IMG/VR virus record: IMGVR_UViG_3300028780_000007
Coordinates: 1-56,682 of that record
DNA length: 56,682 bases
Origin: a virus
Reading direction: 5' to 3' (one strand)
Part shown: positions 22,277-28,263 of the stretch, piece by piece
Layout of the letters: each line of letters begins with the position of its first letter
How positions within the stretch are numbered: the first letter of the stretch is position 1
Program-made: the position numbers and the translations under genes
The notes under the pieces: model-generated
Told to the model about the DNA's origin: nothing
Databases searched by the model: none
The model's input: only the letters and a program-made list of their open reading frames with translations

Positions 22277-22474
22277 TCACTTGGGGATCGTGATTACCTC
22301 AACAACTGCGCTTTGGTGCGGTTTAACAAGTGCTGGTTTGTCGTGCGCGCCGCCCAAGTGGATGTAGAGTCTACCGTTTTCTTGGGACCAGCAAACGGTA
22401 ACTGCGGCCGCATTGAGCCCTTCATTGCGAACTTCAACGGATTTGACGCCTAATACCGGGAATGGTGCGGTCAC
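22277..22474 (-). CDS. Small beta-rich phage protein (GTG start)
   Basis: 65 aa from GTG (complement of 22472-22474) with AAAGGAG upstream. Strand-rich (VKSVEVRNEGLNAAAVTVCWSQENGRLYIHLGG). A perfect operator-like palindrome lies 12 bp upstream, beside the ribosome-binding site. Confidence 0.6.
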   Translation of the reverse strand: MTAPFPVLGVKSVEVRNEGLNAAAVTVCWSQENGRLYIHLGGAHDKPALVKPHQSAVVEVITIPK

Positions 22475-22485
22475 AATGCTCCTTT

Positions 22486-22499
22486 GTCCATATATGGAC
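22486..22499. promoter_or_regulatory. 14-bp palindromic operator-like site, copy 6
   Basis: GTCCATATATGGAC in a 28-bp gap between two minus-strand genes, flanked by GATTC on one side and AAAGGAG on the other, i.e. the same layout as copy 5. Confidence 0.75.
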
Positions 22500-22502
22500 G
22501 AT

Positions 22503-22979
22503 TCAGTTGATGAATTCCACCTGAATGCCGTTTACGGCGAAGAGTTCGGCGATCTTTTCCTCGCGTTGTTTTTCGGTTATAAGGCGGTTGTCGTTTGTGT
22601 CGTAAATTTCACTGATATTGCCATACGCCTTAAAAATCGCCCATTGAGGCCACAGTTTGGCTGTGTTTGCGCAACCGTATGCGGTTTGCACATCAAGAAG
22701 CACGTTGTCTGGGATTCCAAGAGCTTGACCAAAAATACCCACGCAACAGCGTTTCCCGTCATGGGTTAGTGATCCGCGCACGTATTTTGCGCAGAAAACG
22801 ATATCGTGGAAGTCTCGCAAATGAATAATAACTAGGTGTCTTTGCCGATGTGAGGCGAGCTCTACGAAGCATTCCAGGCAGAGAATCTTTTTCCACCATC
22901 GCCGCGCGAGCAATTTCCATCCCCGGTCGCCGATATGCCAAGAGATGACCATTTCGCGTTTGCAGTTAGCGCACTTCAC
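22503..22979 (-). CDS. Zinc-ribbon phage protein
   Basis: 158 aa. N-terminal C-x2-C (CANCKREMV) and C-x2-C about 30 residues later (ILCLECFVEL) form a ribbon; the rest is a mixed fold ending EEKIAELFAVNGIQVEFIN. Unknown function. Lies between an operator-like site and a related small gene. Confidence 0.6.
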   Translation of the reverse strand: MKCANCKREMVISWHIGDRGWKLLARRWWKKILCLECFVELASHRQRHLVIIHLRDFHDIVFCAKYVRGSLTHDGKRCCVGIFGQALGIPDNVLLDVQTAYGCANTAKLWPQWAIFKAYGNISEIYDTNDNRLITEKQREEKIAELFAVNGIQVEFIN

Positions 22980-22982
22980 GTT

Positions 22983-23246
22983 TTAGACTCCGAGCGCTTT
23001 GCGCGCTTTTTCGGGGATGTGGGCCTGAACTTTGGCAAGTGGGCCGCGAATGGTCTTTTTGCTGTCCGGAAGCGTCACTTCGAAGTAATCCTTGTAGTTG
23101 CAGCGGATCACCGTTGTGTACTTGAATACGCTTTTGCGTGCCTCCTGAACGAGTTTACGGGCTCCGTAGAGCGGAATGTGACAATAGATAATGCGGAGTC
23201 CGTCCGATCCAATAGCAAGGAAATCGTAAGCGTTTAGATTGCTCAA
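22983..23246 (-). CDS. Small phage protein
   Basis: 87 aa, mixed fold: YDFLAIGSDGLRIIYCHIPLYGARKLVQEARKSV and a C-terminal helix after a basic strand. Starts within the end of 23243-23482 (ATGA). No family recognised. Confidence 0.55.
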   Translation of the reverse strand: MSNLNAYDFLAIGSDGLRIIYCHIPLYGARKLVQEARKSVFKYTTVIRCNYKDYFEVTLPDSKKTIRGPLAKVQAHIPEKARKALGV

Positions 23247-23482
23247 AATAGGCTCGGTTGGAACAGGTGCGGCAGTTGGCCGGCAGCTTCCATGCGGTTA
23301 GTGAAGATGGCTACGGTCTTAACTTCGAGCTTGGCAGGTTCTTCGCCGGCACCAAATGCCGGAATGGGGATTTCGCTTCTCACGGCGATCTGCACGCGGG
23401 CGCATGTCGGACACCAGAATGCGCCGGTATCGCGCCCTTCGAGCGCTGGAGACATCGTTTTACCGTCAAAGACGCAGAACAT
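23243..23482 (-). CDS. Small phage protein with C-x2-C pair
   Basis: 79 aa: MFCVFDGKTMSPALEGRDTGAFWCPTCARVQIAV, giving one cysteine plus a C-x2-C pair, then a strand-rich C-terminus. Overlaps neighbours at both ends (one base with 23482-23718). Unknown function. Confidence 0.55.
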   Translation of the reverse strand: MFCVFDGKTMSPALEGRDTGAFWCPTCARVQIAVRSEIPIPAFGAGEEPAKLEVKTVAIFTNRMEAAGQLPHLFQPSLF

Positions 23483-23718
23483 TAGTTCACCTTCCTGGGT
23501 ACTTTTTCGCGCCAGCGCAACCCAATAGCTGCGCCTGCGGCTACGAGTGAACGGAAAATGCCCGCCGAGTTTGAGGTTGCGTCGGTAATGACCATCATAG
23601 ATGCGTTTTCGACCAATTTATTCAGTTCGGCGGGGTCAATTTTGAGCGCGGCGCACATTTCTGGCACAGTAGGCAAATTTTCTTCGGCCACGCCATCCAT
23701 CAGTTCAGGAATTGTCAT
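23482..23718 (-). CDS. Small phage protein with TM-like C-terminus
   Basis: 78 aa; AAGGAG upstream of ATG at 23718, directly downstream of the promoter 23741-23769. Helical, acidic N-terminal part (TIPELMDGVAEENLPTVPEMCAALKIDPAE) and a short hydrophobic stretch near residue 60 (AGIFRSLVAAGAAIGL). Unknown function. Confidence 0.6.
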   Translation of the reverse strand: MTIPELMDGVAEENLPTVPEMCAALKIDPAELNKLVENASMMVITDATSNSAGIFRSLVAAGAAIGLRWREKVPRKVN

Positions 23719-23740
23719 TGTGCTCCTTAACCTCGCGCTG

Positions 23741-23769
23741 ACAATAGCGCGGAAAACAGCGAGCGTCAA
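23741..23769 (-). promoter_or_regulatory. Promoter, conserved-spacer class
   Basis: On the minus strand: TTGACG (complement of 23764-23769), 17-bp spacer beginning CTCGCTGTTTT, TATTGT (complement of 23741-23746). It starts RNA near 23734 just ahead of the gene 23482-23718 and overlaps the 3' end of 23766-23954. Confidence 0.75.
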
Positions 23770-23954
23770 CTGCTTTTCGTGCGGATGCTGCGAATCATGC
23801 TGAACGGATGGAAAGGAACGAATTGCACGGGCCTCGCGCCCAGGTCAAAGTACCCAAGCGCGAGGTATCCGAGGCGCCACGCGTACGCTGACAGCGTAAC
23901 GTGGCCGGGGCAATTGCGGAGCGGAACCAGTATAAACGGTGGTTTAATCCTCAT
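23766..23954 (-). CDS. Small phage protein
   Basis: 62 aa, starts by ATGA overlap with the gene before it. Aromatic and basic (IKPPFILVPLRNCPGHVTLSAYAWRLGYLALGYFDLG); no family known. Its 3' end coincides with the -35 box of the promoter at 23741-23769. Confidence 0.5.
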   Translation of the reverse strand: MRIKPPFILVPLRNCPGHVTLSAYAWRLGYLALGYFDLGARPVQFVPFHPFSMIRSIRTKSS

Positions 23955-24334
23955 TCGAACTTTCCGAATAGTTTGGGTGGTTGAGATTCGATTACGTCGG
24001 CGATCTCCGCGAAAGACTTTCCAGTGTCATTAAGACCGATTAAACTTCGCTCGCCGCTGTCCAGCAGGGTGTTGTAAACGCCTGCCGTAGTGGCCAGTCC
24101 GAGCCATTCGGCGACTACAACCGGCAAATTGGTGCGTTGGTCGGCATAGAAAAACCGGCCTTCAGATTCTCTTGCCGGTGGAATTATGCCGGCATCAACA
24201 GCCAATTCGCACGCGACTCCTAAACAGCAATACCGTTTTTCGCCTTCTTCGCCGATCAGGCATAGCGAGGCGTGGGCTTGCTGGAATTTCCCGCTCCGTA
24301 GAGCTTCAATCCATTTCTTTGCATTTTCGTTCAT
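23951..24334 (-). CDS. Conserved phage protein (YCCLGVAC..., WLGL family)
   Basis: 127 aa. KKWIEALRSGKFQQAHASLCL, KRYCCLGVACELA, LPVVVAEWLGL and LIGLNDTGKSFAEIADVIE are the landmarks of a common phage hypothetical family. The conserved CC and the C-terminal helical pair might bind a ligand or metal, but its function is not known to me. Located in the minus-strand accessory operon. Confidence 0.75.
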   Translation of the reverse strand: MNENAKKWIEALRSGKFQQAHASLCLIGEEGEKRYCCLGVACELAVDAGIIPPARESEGRFFYADQRTNLPVVVAEWLGLATTAGVYNTLLDSGERSLIGLNDTGKSFAEIADVIESQPPKLFGKFE

Positions 24335-24343
24335 AACGCTCCT

Positions 24344-24562
24344 TTATTCACAGTTTAAGCGCTCTACGAGCGCATCAATTTGTACTTCGTTCAATGGCTG
24401 GTGATCTTCGAAAAACGGCATAAAATCGTTTTGGGTGTTCGCTTGGGCGGGCAGGTAATCCGGGCCGATCTTGGATTGCCAGAACCGCAACGCGGCCAGA
24501 ATGGTTGCAAACTCGCGCGGGTTGACATTGAATGTGTGAATCCTTCGTGGAAAACTAGCCAT
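24344..24562 (-). CDS. Small phage protein
   Basis: 72 aa. FATILAALRFWQ followed by a C-terminal helix, a pattern seen in small phage hypotheticals next to the WLGL-family gene, as here. Overlaps 24555-24893 by 8 bp. Confidence 0.6.
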   Translation of the reverse strand: MASFPRRIHTFNVNPREFATILAALRFWQSKIGPDYLPAQANTQNDFMPFFEDHQPLNEVQIDALVERLNCE

Positions 24563-24893
24563 TGATTCGTACCTCCGCTAGAAGTTTTTCTCTTGCATGG
24601 ATGAGCCTTACCACAAGCGCGCGAAATGTAATGTCCTGGGTGTTCTTCGCCTTTTCGTGCGCGTCGTCGAGATACTCAATCCAGGCCGAATGTCCGTCGC
24701 GTTCGTAGAAAACCACGTATCCGCCCGTATCCATTTTTCCGCGGTAAAGCGTGCCTAATAGCGTCCCTTCGTTTGCGATGTAATCATGGCCGCGCCGGGT
24801 TGTGATGTCGTGCAAGAACAGGGCTAGCAGGTTGTTCTTGTACTTTAGCTGCTGGATTTCTAAGATCAATTCGCCTCTGGTGATTTGTGGCAT
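24555..24893 (-). CDS. Phage protein of unknown function
   Basis: 112 aa. A helical N-terminus (ILEIQQLKYKNNLLALFLHDI) and a middle GYVVFYERDGHSAWIEYLDDA. No family recognised. Its start overlaps the stop of the methyltransferase remnant (TAATG). Confidence 0.6.
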   Translation of the reverse strand: MPQITRGELILEIQQLKYKNNLLALFLHDITTRRGHDYIANEGTLLGTLYRGKMDTGGYVVFYERDGHSAWIEYLDDAHEKAKNTQDITFRALVVRLIHAREKLLAEVRING

Positions 24894-25051
24894 TAACCCT
24901 CCACGACTAGCAGCGCCGTATTAACGTTGGTTCCCTGTTCTTTGAACGTGTCCGCTGGAAGTACTTCCCAAGTGCCGAGCGGTTTTAGTTGATCGTTTTG
25001 GCGTGGGCCGTTAGCGCAGATCGCCACGAGGCGGCCGCCCGGCTTCAGCAT
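24893..25051 (-). pseudogene. C-terminal remnant of a SAM-dependent DNA methyltransferase
   Basis: 52 codons: MLKPGGRLVAICANGPRQND ... TWEVLPADTFKEQGT ... NTALLVVEG. This matches the C-terminal strand-helix-strand of class I methyltransferases (motif '.LKPGGRLVAI', then '...LP..TFK..GT.VNT.L') found in phage DNA-methylase-like proteins. The upstream two thirds, including the SAM-binding GxGxG and catalytic residues, are absent; the frame only opens after a stop near 25100. A good ribosome-binding site points to an out-of-frame ATG (MFSDD...) 20 bp upstream, suggesting a deletion that broke the gene. Confidence 0.6.
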
Positions 25052-25067
25052 CGTCGCTAAACATGAT

Positions 25068-25349
25068 CTAGGCTCCTTTGCGTGTTTCCGGGTATTGAGT
25101 AGTGTTTACTTCTTTCTCGCGCTGGTCGGCCAGTTTATACGCGTGGCGCGTAGGTCGCTGTGGGACAATCCCATTCTCAAAGAGCACGCGCCATTCATAA
25201 GCAATCACGCGCTCCGCGATATCAAGCGCATCCCCGCCAGCACTCGCATAACTCACGGCCACCGCCGCCAGTACAGCCTTCGGCATCTCATCAAATAACT
25301 TGCCGAGTGCCTTCGAGTATTCGTTGTGCATAGTGTTTATCCCGCTCAT
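25068..25349 (-). CDS. Phage protein of unknown function
   Basis: 93 aa from ATG 25349 (AAGGGGAAGAAAGTA upstream). A helical first half (YSKALGKLFDEMPKAVLAAVAVSYASAGGD) then IAERVIAYEWRVLFENGIV. Possible role unknown; adjacent to the methyltransferase remnant. Confidence 0.6.
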   Translation of the reverse strand: MSGINTMHNEYSKALGKLFDEMPKAVLAAVAVSYASAGGDALDIAERVIAYEWRVLFENGIVPQRPTRHAYKLADQREKEVNTTQYPETRKGA

Positions 25350-25450
25350 TACTTTCTTCCCCTTCCGTACACCAATAAAAGAACTACATTGAGCCACCAG
25401 AACACAATCAAATACAGCCGATCTTCCAGCGCGAACACGCGTATATTCAT
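25349..25450 (-). CDS. Small single-helix membrane protein
   Basis: 33 aa with one hydrophobic helix (LYLIVFWWLNVVLLLVYG) and a basic C-terminus (RGRK). Stop overlaps the next start by one base and its start overlaps the previous stop (ATGA). Small helical proteins of this type recur in the window. Confidence 0.55.
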   Translation of the reverse strand: MNIRVFALEDRLYLIVFWWLNVVLLLVYGRGRK

Positions 25451-25929
25451 AGGTTTGCAAGAATATTGCGCGCTTCGGCGAGAGACTGACAAGCGGCCCA
25501 CCAATCAAGGATTTCAGGGCCACGGGAGCGGAGATATTCGGTTAAAGCGCGGCTGTATGAGCGTTCGAGCCAGTCAATACCCGCGTTGCGGCGGGTTGAG
25601 GTGAGGCGGAAGCCCTTCTCTGGGCAGAGAGTAGCAGGGCTTCCGGTTTGTGTGGCGGGAACGTCTGTAGGTAGGTGCGCTGAGGAATCGGTATTAAAGG
25701 ATGCTCCCCCGTCAAGTTGTGCGCTCGCGGTTACGCGCGTAACCTGTTGAGTAGCAGTAACTTGCCCCGTCGAAGCATCCATTGATACTGATTCTTGCAA
25801 TTCTTGAGGTAGAAACTTAATCGCTGTCCATGTGTCCTCCGCGTCCATATATGGACGCGGGGCTGTACCAGTACGCGCGTCTCCTTTGCCGCCGTCGAAC
25901 AGCCCCGCTTGAGAGTCTGTGTTTCTCAT
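25447..25929 (-). CDS. First gene of the minus-strand operon, unknown function
   Basis: 160 aa. Low-complexity Ser/Thr middle (QVTATQQVTRVTASAQLDGG) and a C-terminal WWAACQSLAEARNIL helix. Only about nine bases separate its ATG from the promoter -10 box, so the mRNA would be nearly leaderless and has no Shine-Dalgarno site; a later start is possible but none is better supported. An operator-like palindrome lies inside the gene at 25843. Confidence 0.6.
   Translation of the reverse strand: MRNTDSQAGLFDGGKGDARTGTAPRPYMDAEDTWTAIKFLPQELQESVSMDASTGQVTATQQVTRVTASAQLDGGASFNTDSSAHLPTDVPATQTGSPATLCPEKGFRLTSTRRNAGIDWLERSYSRALTEYLRSRGPEILDWWAACQSLAEARNILANL
25843..25856. promoter_or_regulatory. 14-bp palindromic operator-like site, copy 7
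   Basis: Perfect GTCCATATATGGAC flanked by CGC/GCG, so the palindrome extends to 20 bp. It lies inside the first gene of the minus operon, about 85 bp downstream of its promoter. Confidence 0.75.
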
Positions 25930-25938
25930 CGCACGCTG

Positions 25939-25967
25939 ACCGTAACGGAAAACAGCGAGCGTGTCAA
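25939..25967 (-). promoter_or_regulatory. Promoter, conserved-spacer class (minus-strand operon)
   Basis: On the minus strand: TTGACA (complement of 25962-25967), spacer starting CGCTCGCTGTTTT, TACGGT (complement of 25939-25944). Expected RNA start near 25933 for the whole minus-strand block (25929 down to about 18340). Confidence 0.75.
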
Positions 25968-26155
25968 GTACCAGGACTACGAATAGTCAAAGAAAGTTTA
26001 TAAGTAGGTACAGTACTCATAGTAGTACTAGTCTAATTTCCGCTTCTGCACTCTTATCAAGCTGTTTCGCGTCGATAATCGCACAAAATTGTCCAGATAT
26101 GGACGATCCTGAAACGTGAGTACTGGGCCTTGACTAGGGTGATACCCTCGGTGAA
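25968..26155. promoter_or_regulatory. Divergent control region
   Basis: 188 bp without a convincing gene between the minus operon and the plus-strand genes. It contains an interrupted repeat around 26018-26035 (GTACAGTACTCATAGTAGTACTAGT), operator-like copy 8 (26091-26104) and a possible plus promoter (TTGACT at 26130). The string AGTACTAGT also occurs upstream of the first gene (about 83-91). A natural site for early-gene control. Confidence 0.5.
26091..26104. promoter_or_regulatory. 14-bp palindromic operator-like site, copy 8
   Basis: GTCCAGATATGGAC followed by GATC, located in the divergent intergenic region 60 bp before the first plus-strand gene. Confidence 0.75.
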
Positions 26156-26266
26156 ATGGACGAATGCGAAAGGTCACAAGTGAAGCCTCTATTGATTGGG
26201 TTCGCCTGTGGGTTCCTGCTCGGTTGCTTCGTGTGTATGATTTGTTGGTTGCTGAGGATTACATGA
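26156..26266 (+). CDS. Small membrane protein with cysteine-rich helix
   Basis: 36 aa: a soluble cysteine near the start (MDECERSQ) and a hydrophobic helix rich in Cys (IGFACGFLLGCFVCMICWLL). ATGA overlap with the following gene supports it. No known family. Confidence 0.5.
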   Translation: MDECERSQVKPLLIGFACGFLLGCFVCMICWLLRIT

Positions 26267-26529
26267 GCACATTGCCGGAAGCGCTCCGCGCCCACAAGTA
26301 CGAAATCTGTCCTCAGTGTCACGGCGAAATCCGCCGGCGCCCAGGCCCACGGTGCCGCGTGCGCGGCGAGCTAACCCGCGCGTACCTTTATGGCTGTCGC
26401 TGCGGCGAGCGATTCTTCCTGGTCGAGTGGCCTGTACTGTCTGGATGCTACGTGGTCGGCTCACACATGCCGTTGCCGGGTGATATGGAAACGGATGTGT
26501 CCCTGCCGCTGCGCGGCTTCGTTAGTTAG
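26263..26529 (+). CDS. Zinc-finger phage protein
   Basis: 88 aa from ATG 26263. C-x2-C near residue 17 (ICPQCHGEIRRRPGPRC) and C-x-C later (YGCRCGERFF), consistent with a ribbon. An in-frame ATG at 26164 gives a longer, less likely version. Unknown function. Confidence 0.55.
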   Translation: MSTLPEALRAHKYEICPQCHGEIRRRPGPRCRVRGELTRAYLYGCRCGERFFLVEWPVLSGCYVVGSHMPLPGDMETDVSLPLRGFVS

Positions 26530-26680
26530 ATGGTGATCGGCTCCGCCGCTCCCGGCGCGCGTTGCTTCCCCATCGCGTGTGCCTACTCTCCGTCGTCGCT
26601 TGCGTCTGCTTGAGTGTGTGTGTCGCTCTCTAGGTGCGACGTGTGCGCGAAGGGGTTGAAGCCAGAAAACCACCGGCGAT

Positions 26681-26860
26681 ATGACAAACCCGATAATGGA
26701 GCGGACTTGTATAGTTTTGGGAGGGGGTGCGCTCGTTGTTATTTTTTTTGTTGCAATTTTTTTTATTCCTGATATTTTGATTTTGTGGAATTGGCTTATA
26801 AGAGAGTGGCACATTTCAAGAGATCGGCAACGTTGGAGGAGCGGTATTGGAACCACGTAA
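26681..26860 (+). CDS. Small membrane protein
   Basis: 59 aa; a long hydrophobic helix (residues 15-38, VLGGGALVVIFFVAIFFIPDIL) then an aromatic/basic C-terminus. Reads over a T-rich tract (26739-26765) that codes Phe/Ile. Overlaps the HNH gene; translation is uncertain. The 150 bp before it shows no other feature I can support. Confidence 0.4.
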   Translation: MTNPIMERTCIVLGGGALVVIFFVAIFFIPDILILWNWLIREWHISRDRQRWRSGIGTT

Positions 26861-27525
26861 TCAAGAACGGGGAGGGGTGCTGGGGGTGGGTGGGGAGCAC
26901 GCGGCTGGGGTACGGGAAGTTCATGTACGAGGGAAAGTGGATTTACGCGAGCCGATTCAGTTTAGAGAGGAAACTTGGGAGGAGGTTGAGGAAGGGGAAG
27001 TTGGCATTACACGAGTGCGATAATCCGCCGTGTTCGAAGCCTGAGCATTTGTACGAGGGGACGCACAAGAACAACGCGGATGATGCAATAAAGCGGGGGC
27101 GCTGGTCGAGGAGAGCGAATTTGACCGAGAAGCAGGTTTTAGAGATTCGGAAGATGCGTAGTCAGGGGATGAGATCGATTGAGATTTCAAGGGCGCTTGG
27201 GATTTCGTACGGGAATGTTTATGGTGTGGTGACAGGTCGGACGTGGAAGGAATTGGGACCGGTCAAGGCTGGAAAACGGAGATCGGTGGGCAAGAAATCA
27301 GAAACTAAATTTCGTTGTGTAGAGTGCGGAAAGATTTCTACTGGGAGGATACCGCACTCTGGTTGGATGCAGGGAGATTTGACTTTCCGATATCCGCGTC
27401 GGCATTTGGTGAATGGGGAACCGTGTCCGGGAATGTTGAAGGAGGCGGAGTGGGTAAGGGTAAGGGTTAGGGTGACGATCGAGATAAGAAAAGCGAAGAA
27501 AGGGGTGGTCGATGGAACCAAATGA
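26785..27525 (+). CDS. HNH homing-type endonuclease with C-terminal HTH
   Basis: 246 aa (GTG 26785; TTG 26833 would drop 16 residues). HNH_3-type core: CWGWVGSTRLGYGKFMYEGKWIYASRFSLERKLGR ... ALHECDNPPCSKPEHLYEGTHKNNADD, with the D-N-P-x-C and H residues expected. C-terminal half has a helix-turn-helix (LEIRKMRSQGMRSIEISRALGISYGNVYGVVTGRTW) and a zinc ribbon (CVECGK). Stand-alone HNH nucleases of this form are usually mobile. Its 5' end overlaps the membrane gene before it. Confidence 0.75.
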   Translation: MELAYKRVAHFKRSATLEERYWNHVIKNGEGCWGWVGSTRLGYGKFMYEGKWIYASRFSLERKLGRRLRKGKLALHECDNPPCSKPEHLYEGTHKNNADDAIKRGRWSRRANLTEKQVLEIRKMRSQGMRSIEISRALGISYGNVYGVVTGRTWKELGPVKAGKRRSVGKKSETKFRCVECGKISTGRIPHSGWMQGDLTFRYPRRHLVNGEPCPGMLKEAEWVRVRVRVTIEIRKAKKGVVDGTK

Positions 27526-28096
27526 ACGGGATTGGAAGACGGACGAGTTTGGCGGTGAGGAGATTTGCGGGGACGTTTGGGAGCCACCGGATGGAAGGCA
27601 GCGCCGGGTGTGCAACTACAGGAAATTCCCTCGTCATGACTATCATAGTGATGACAACGGTAAAAACTTTTGGAAGAGCGGGATGCCCAAAGGTGGGCTT
27701 GCGACGGTTCTCGGAACGCCGAAAGATCCCAGCCTGATTCCCGGTGGCCACAAGATTTTGGTGATTGAAGCGGGGAAGCCGAAAGTTCTGAATCTCGAGA
27801 ATCCGATTCATGTTGGCACGGTGCAATCGGACGGGTCGTTCACGATCGAGTGCGGGGACGGGTACGATTATTTCGTGCTCGGGGACGGGTCGGTGAGTGG
27901 ATGGGGGTACAACAAATACCGGGTTGGACGGGAAGAGGAAATGCAGTTGTTGCGGTCAGATGTGATGAGAGAGATGCGAATGATGGAGAAGACCATCGAC
28001 AATTTTGTGCGTGAGATGTATTTGGCGCGGAATAAGCCCACCTGGTGGTCGCGGCTGCGCGATAAGTTCGTCAAGTGGCGGGAGATGGCGGAATGA
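27512..28096 (+). CDS. Phage protein of unknown function
   Basis: 194 aa. N-terminal WKTDEFGGEEICGDVWEPP, a middle HKILVIEAGKPKVLNLENPIHVGTVQSDGSFTIECGDGYDYFVLGDGS, and a helical C-terminus. No family recognised. Follows the HNH gene by overlap and precedes the HTH/HerA pair by ATGA, so it may belong to their operon. Confidence 0.6.
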   Translation: MEPNERDWKTDEFGGEEICGDVWEPPDGRQRRVCNYRKFPRHDYHSDDNGKNFWKSGMPKGGLATVLGTPKDPSLIPGGHKILVIEAGKPKVLNLENPIHVGTVQSDGSFTIECGDGYDYFVLGDGSVSGWGYNKYRVGREEEMQLLRSDVMREMRMMEKTIDNFVREMYLARNKPTWWSRLRDKFVKWREMAE

Positions 28097-28263
28097 CCAG
28101 AACGCTAAAGGAAATCATTAAGGAAGCGGTGATCGGCGCCATGCTCGACGCGGAAAACAACGTGGCCAAGGCTGCGCGGATCTTGGGGGTCGGCCGGGCG
28201 ACCGTGTACCGGAGGCTCAAGGAATACGGGATGCTCAAAAGGAACGTGAGGTCGATTCGATAA
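28093..28263 (+). CDS. Fis-type helix-turn-helix DNA-binding protein
   Basis: 56 aa: IIKEAVIGAMLDAENNVAKAARILGVGRATVYRRLKEYGML is the HTH_8/Fis signature (NNVAKAARILGVGRATVYRRLK). Small enough to be the DNA-binding part of a regulator or nucleoid protein. Coupled by ATGA to 27512 and by TAATG to the HerA-like gene, so it is probably co-expressed and may help load it. Confidence 0.75.
   Translation: MTRTLKEIIKEAVIGAMLDAENNVAKAARILGVGRATVYRRLKEYGMLKRNVRSIR

Noticed and set aside
25968-26155. Integration or attachment site
   Set aside because: No integrase, tRNA end or direct repeats; better read as divergent control region.
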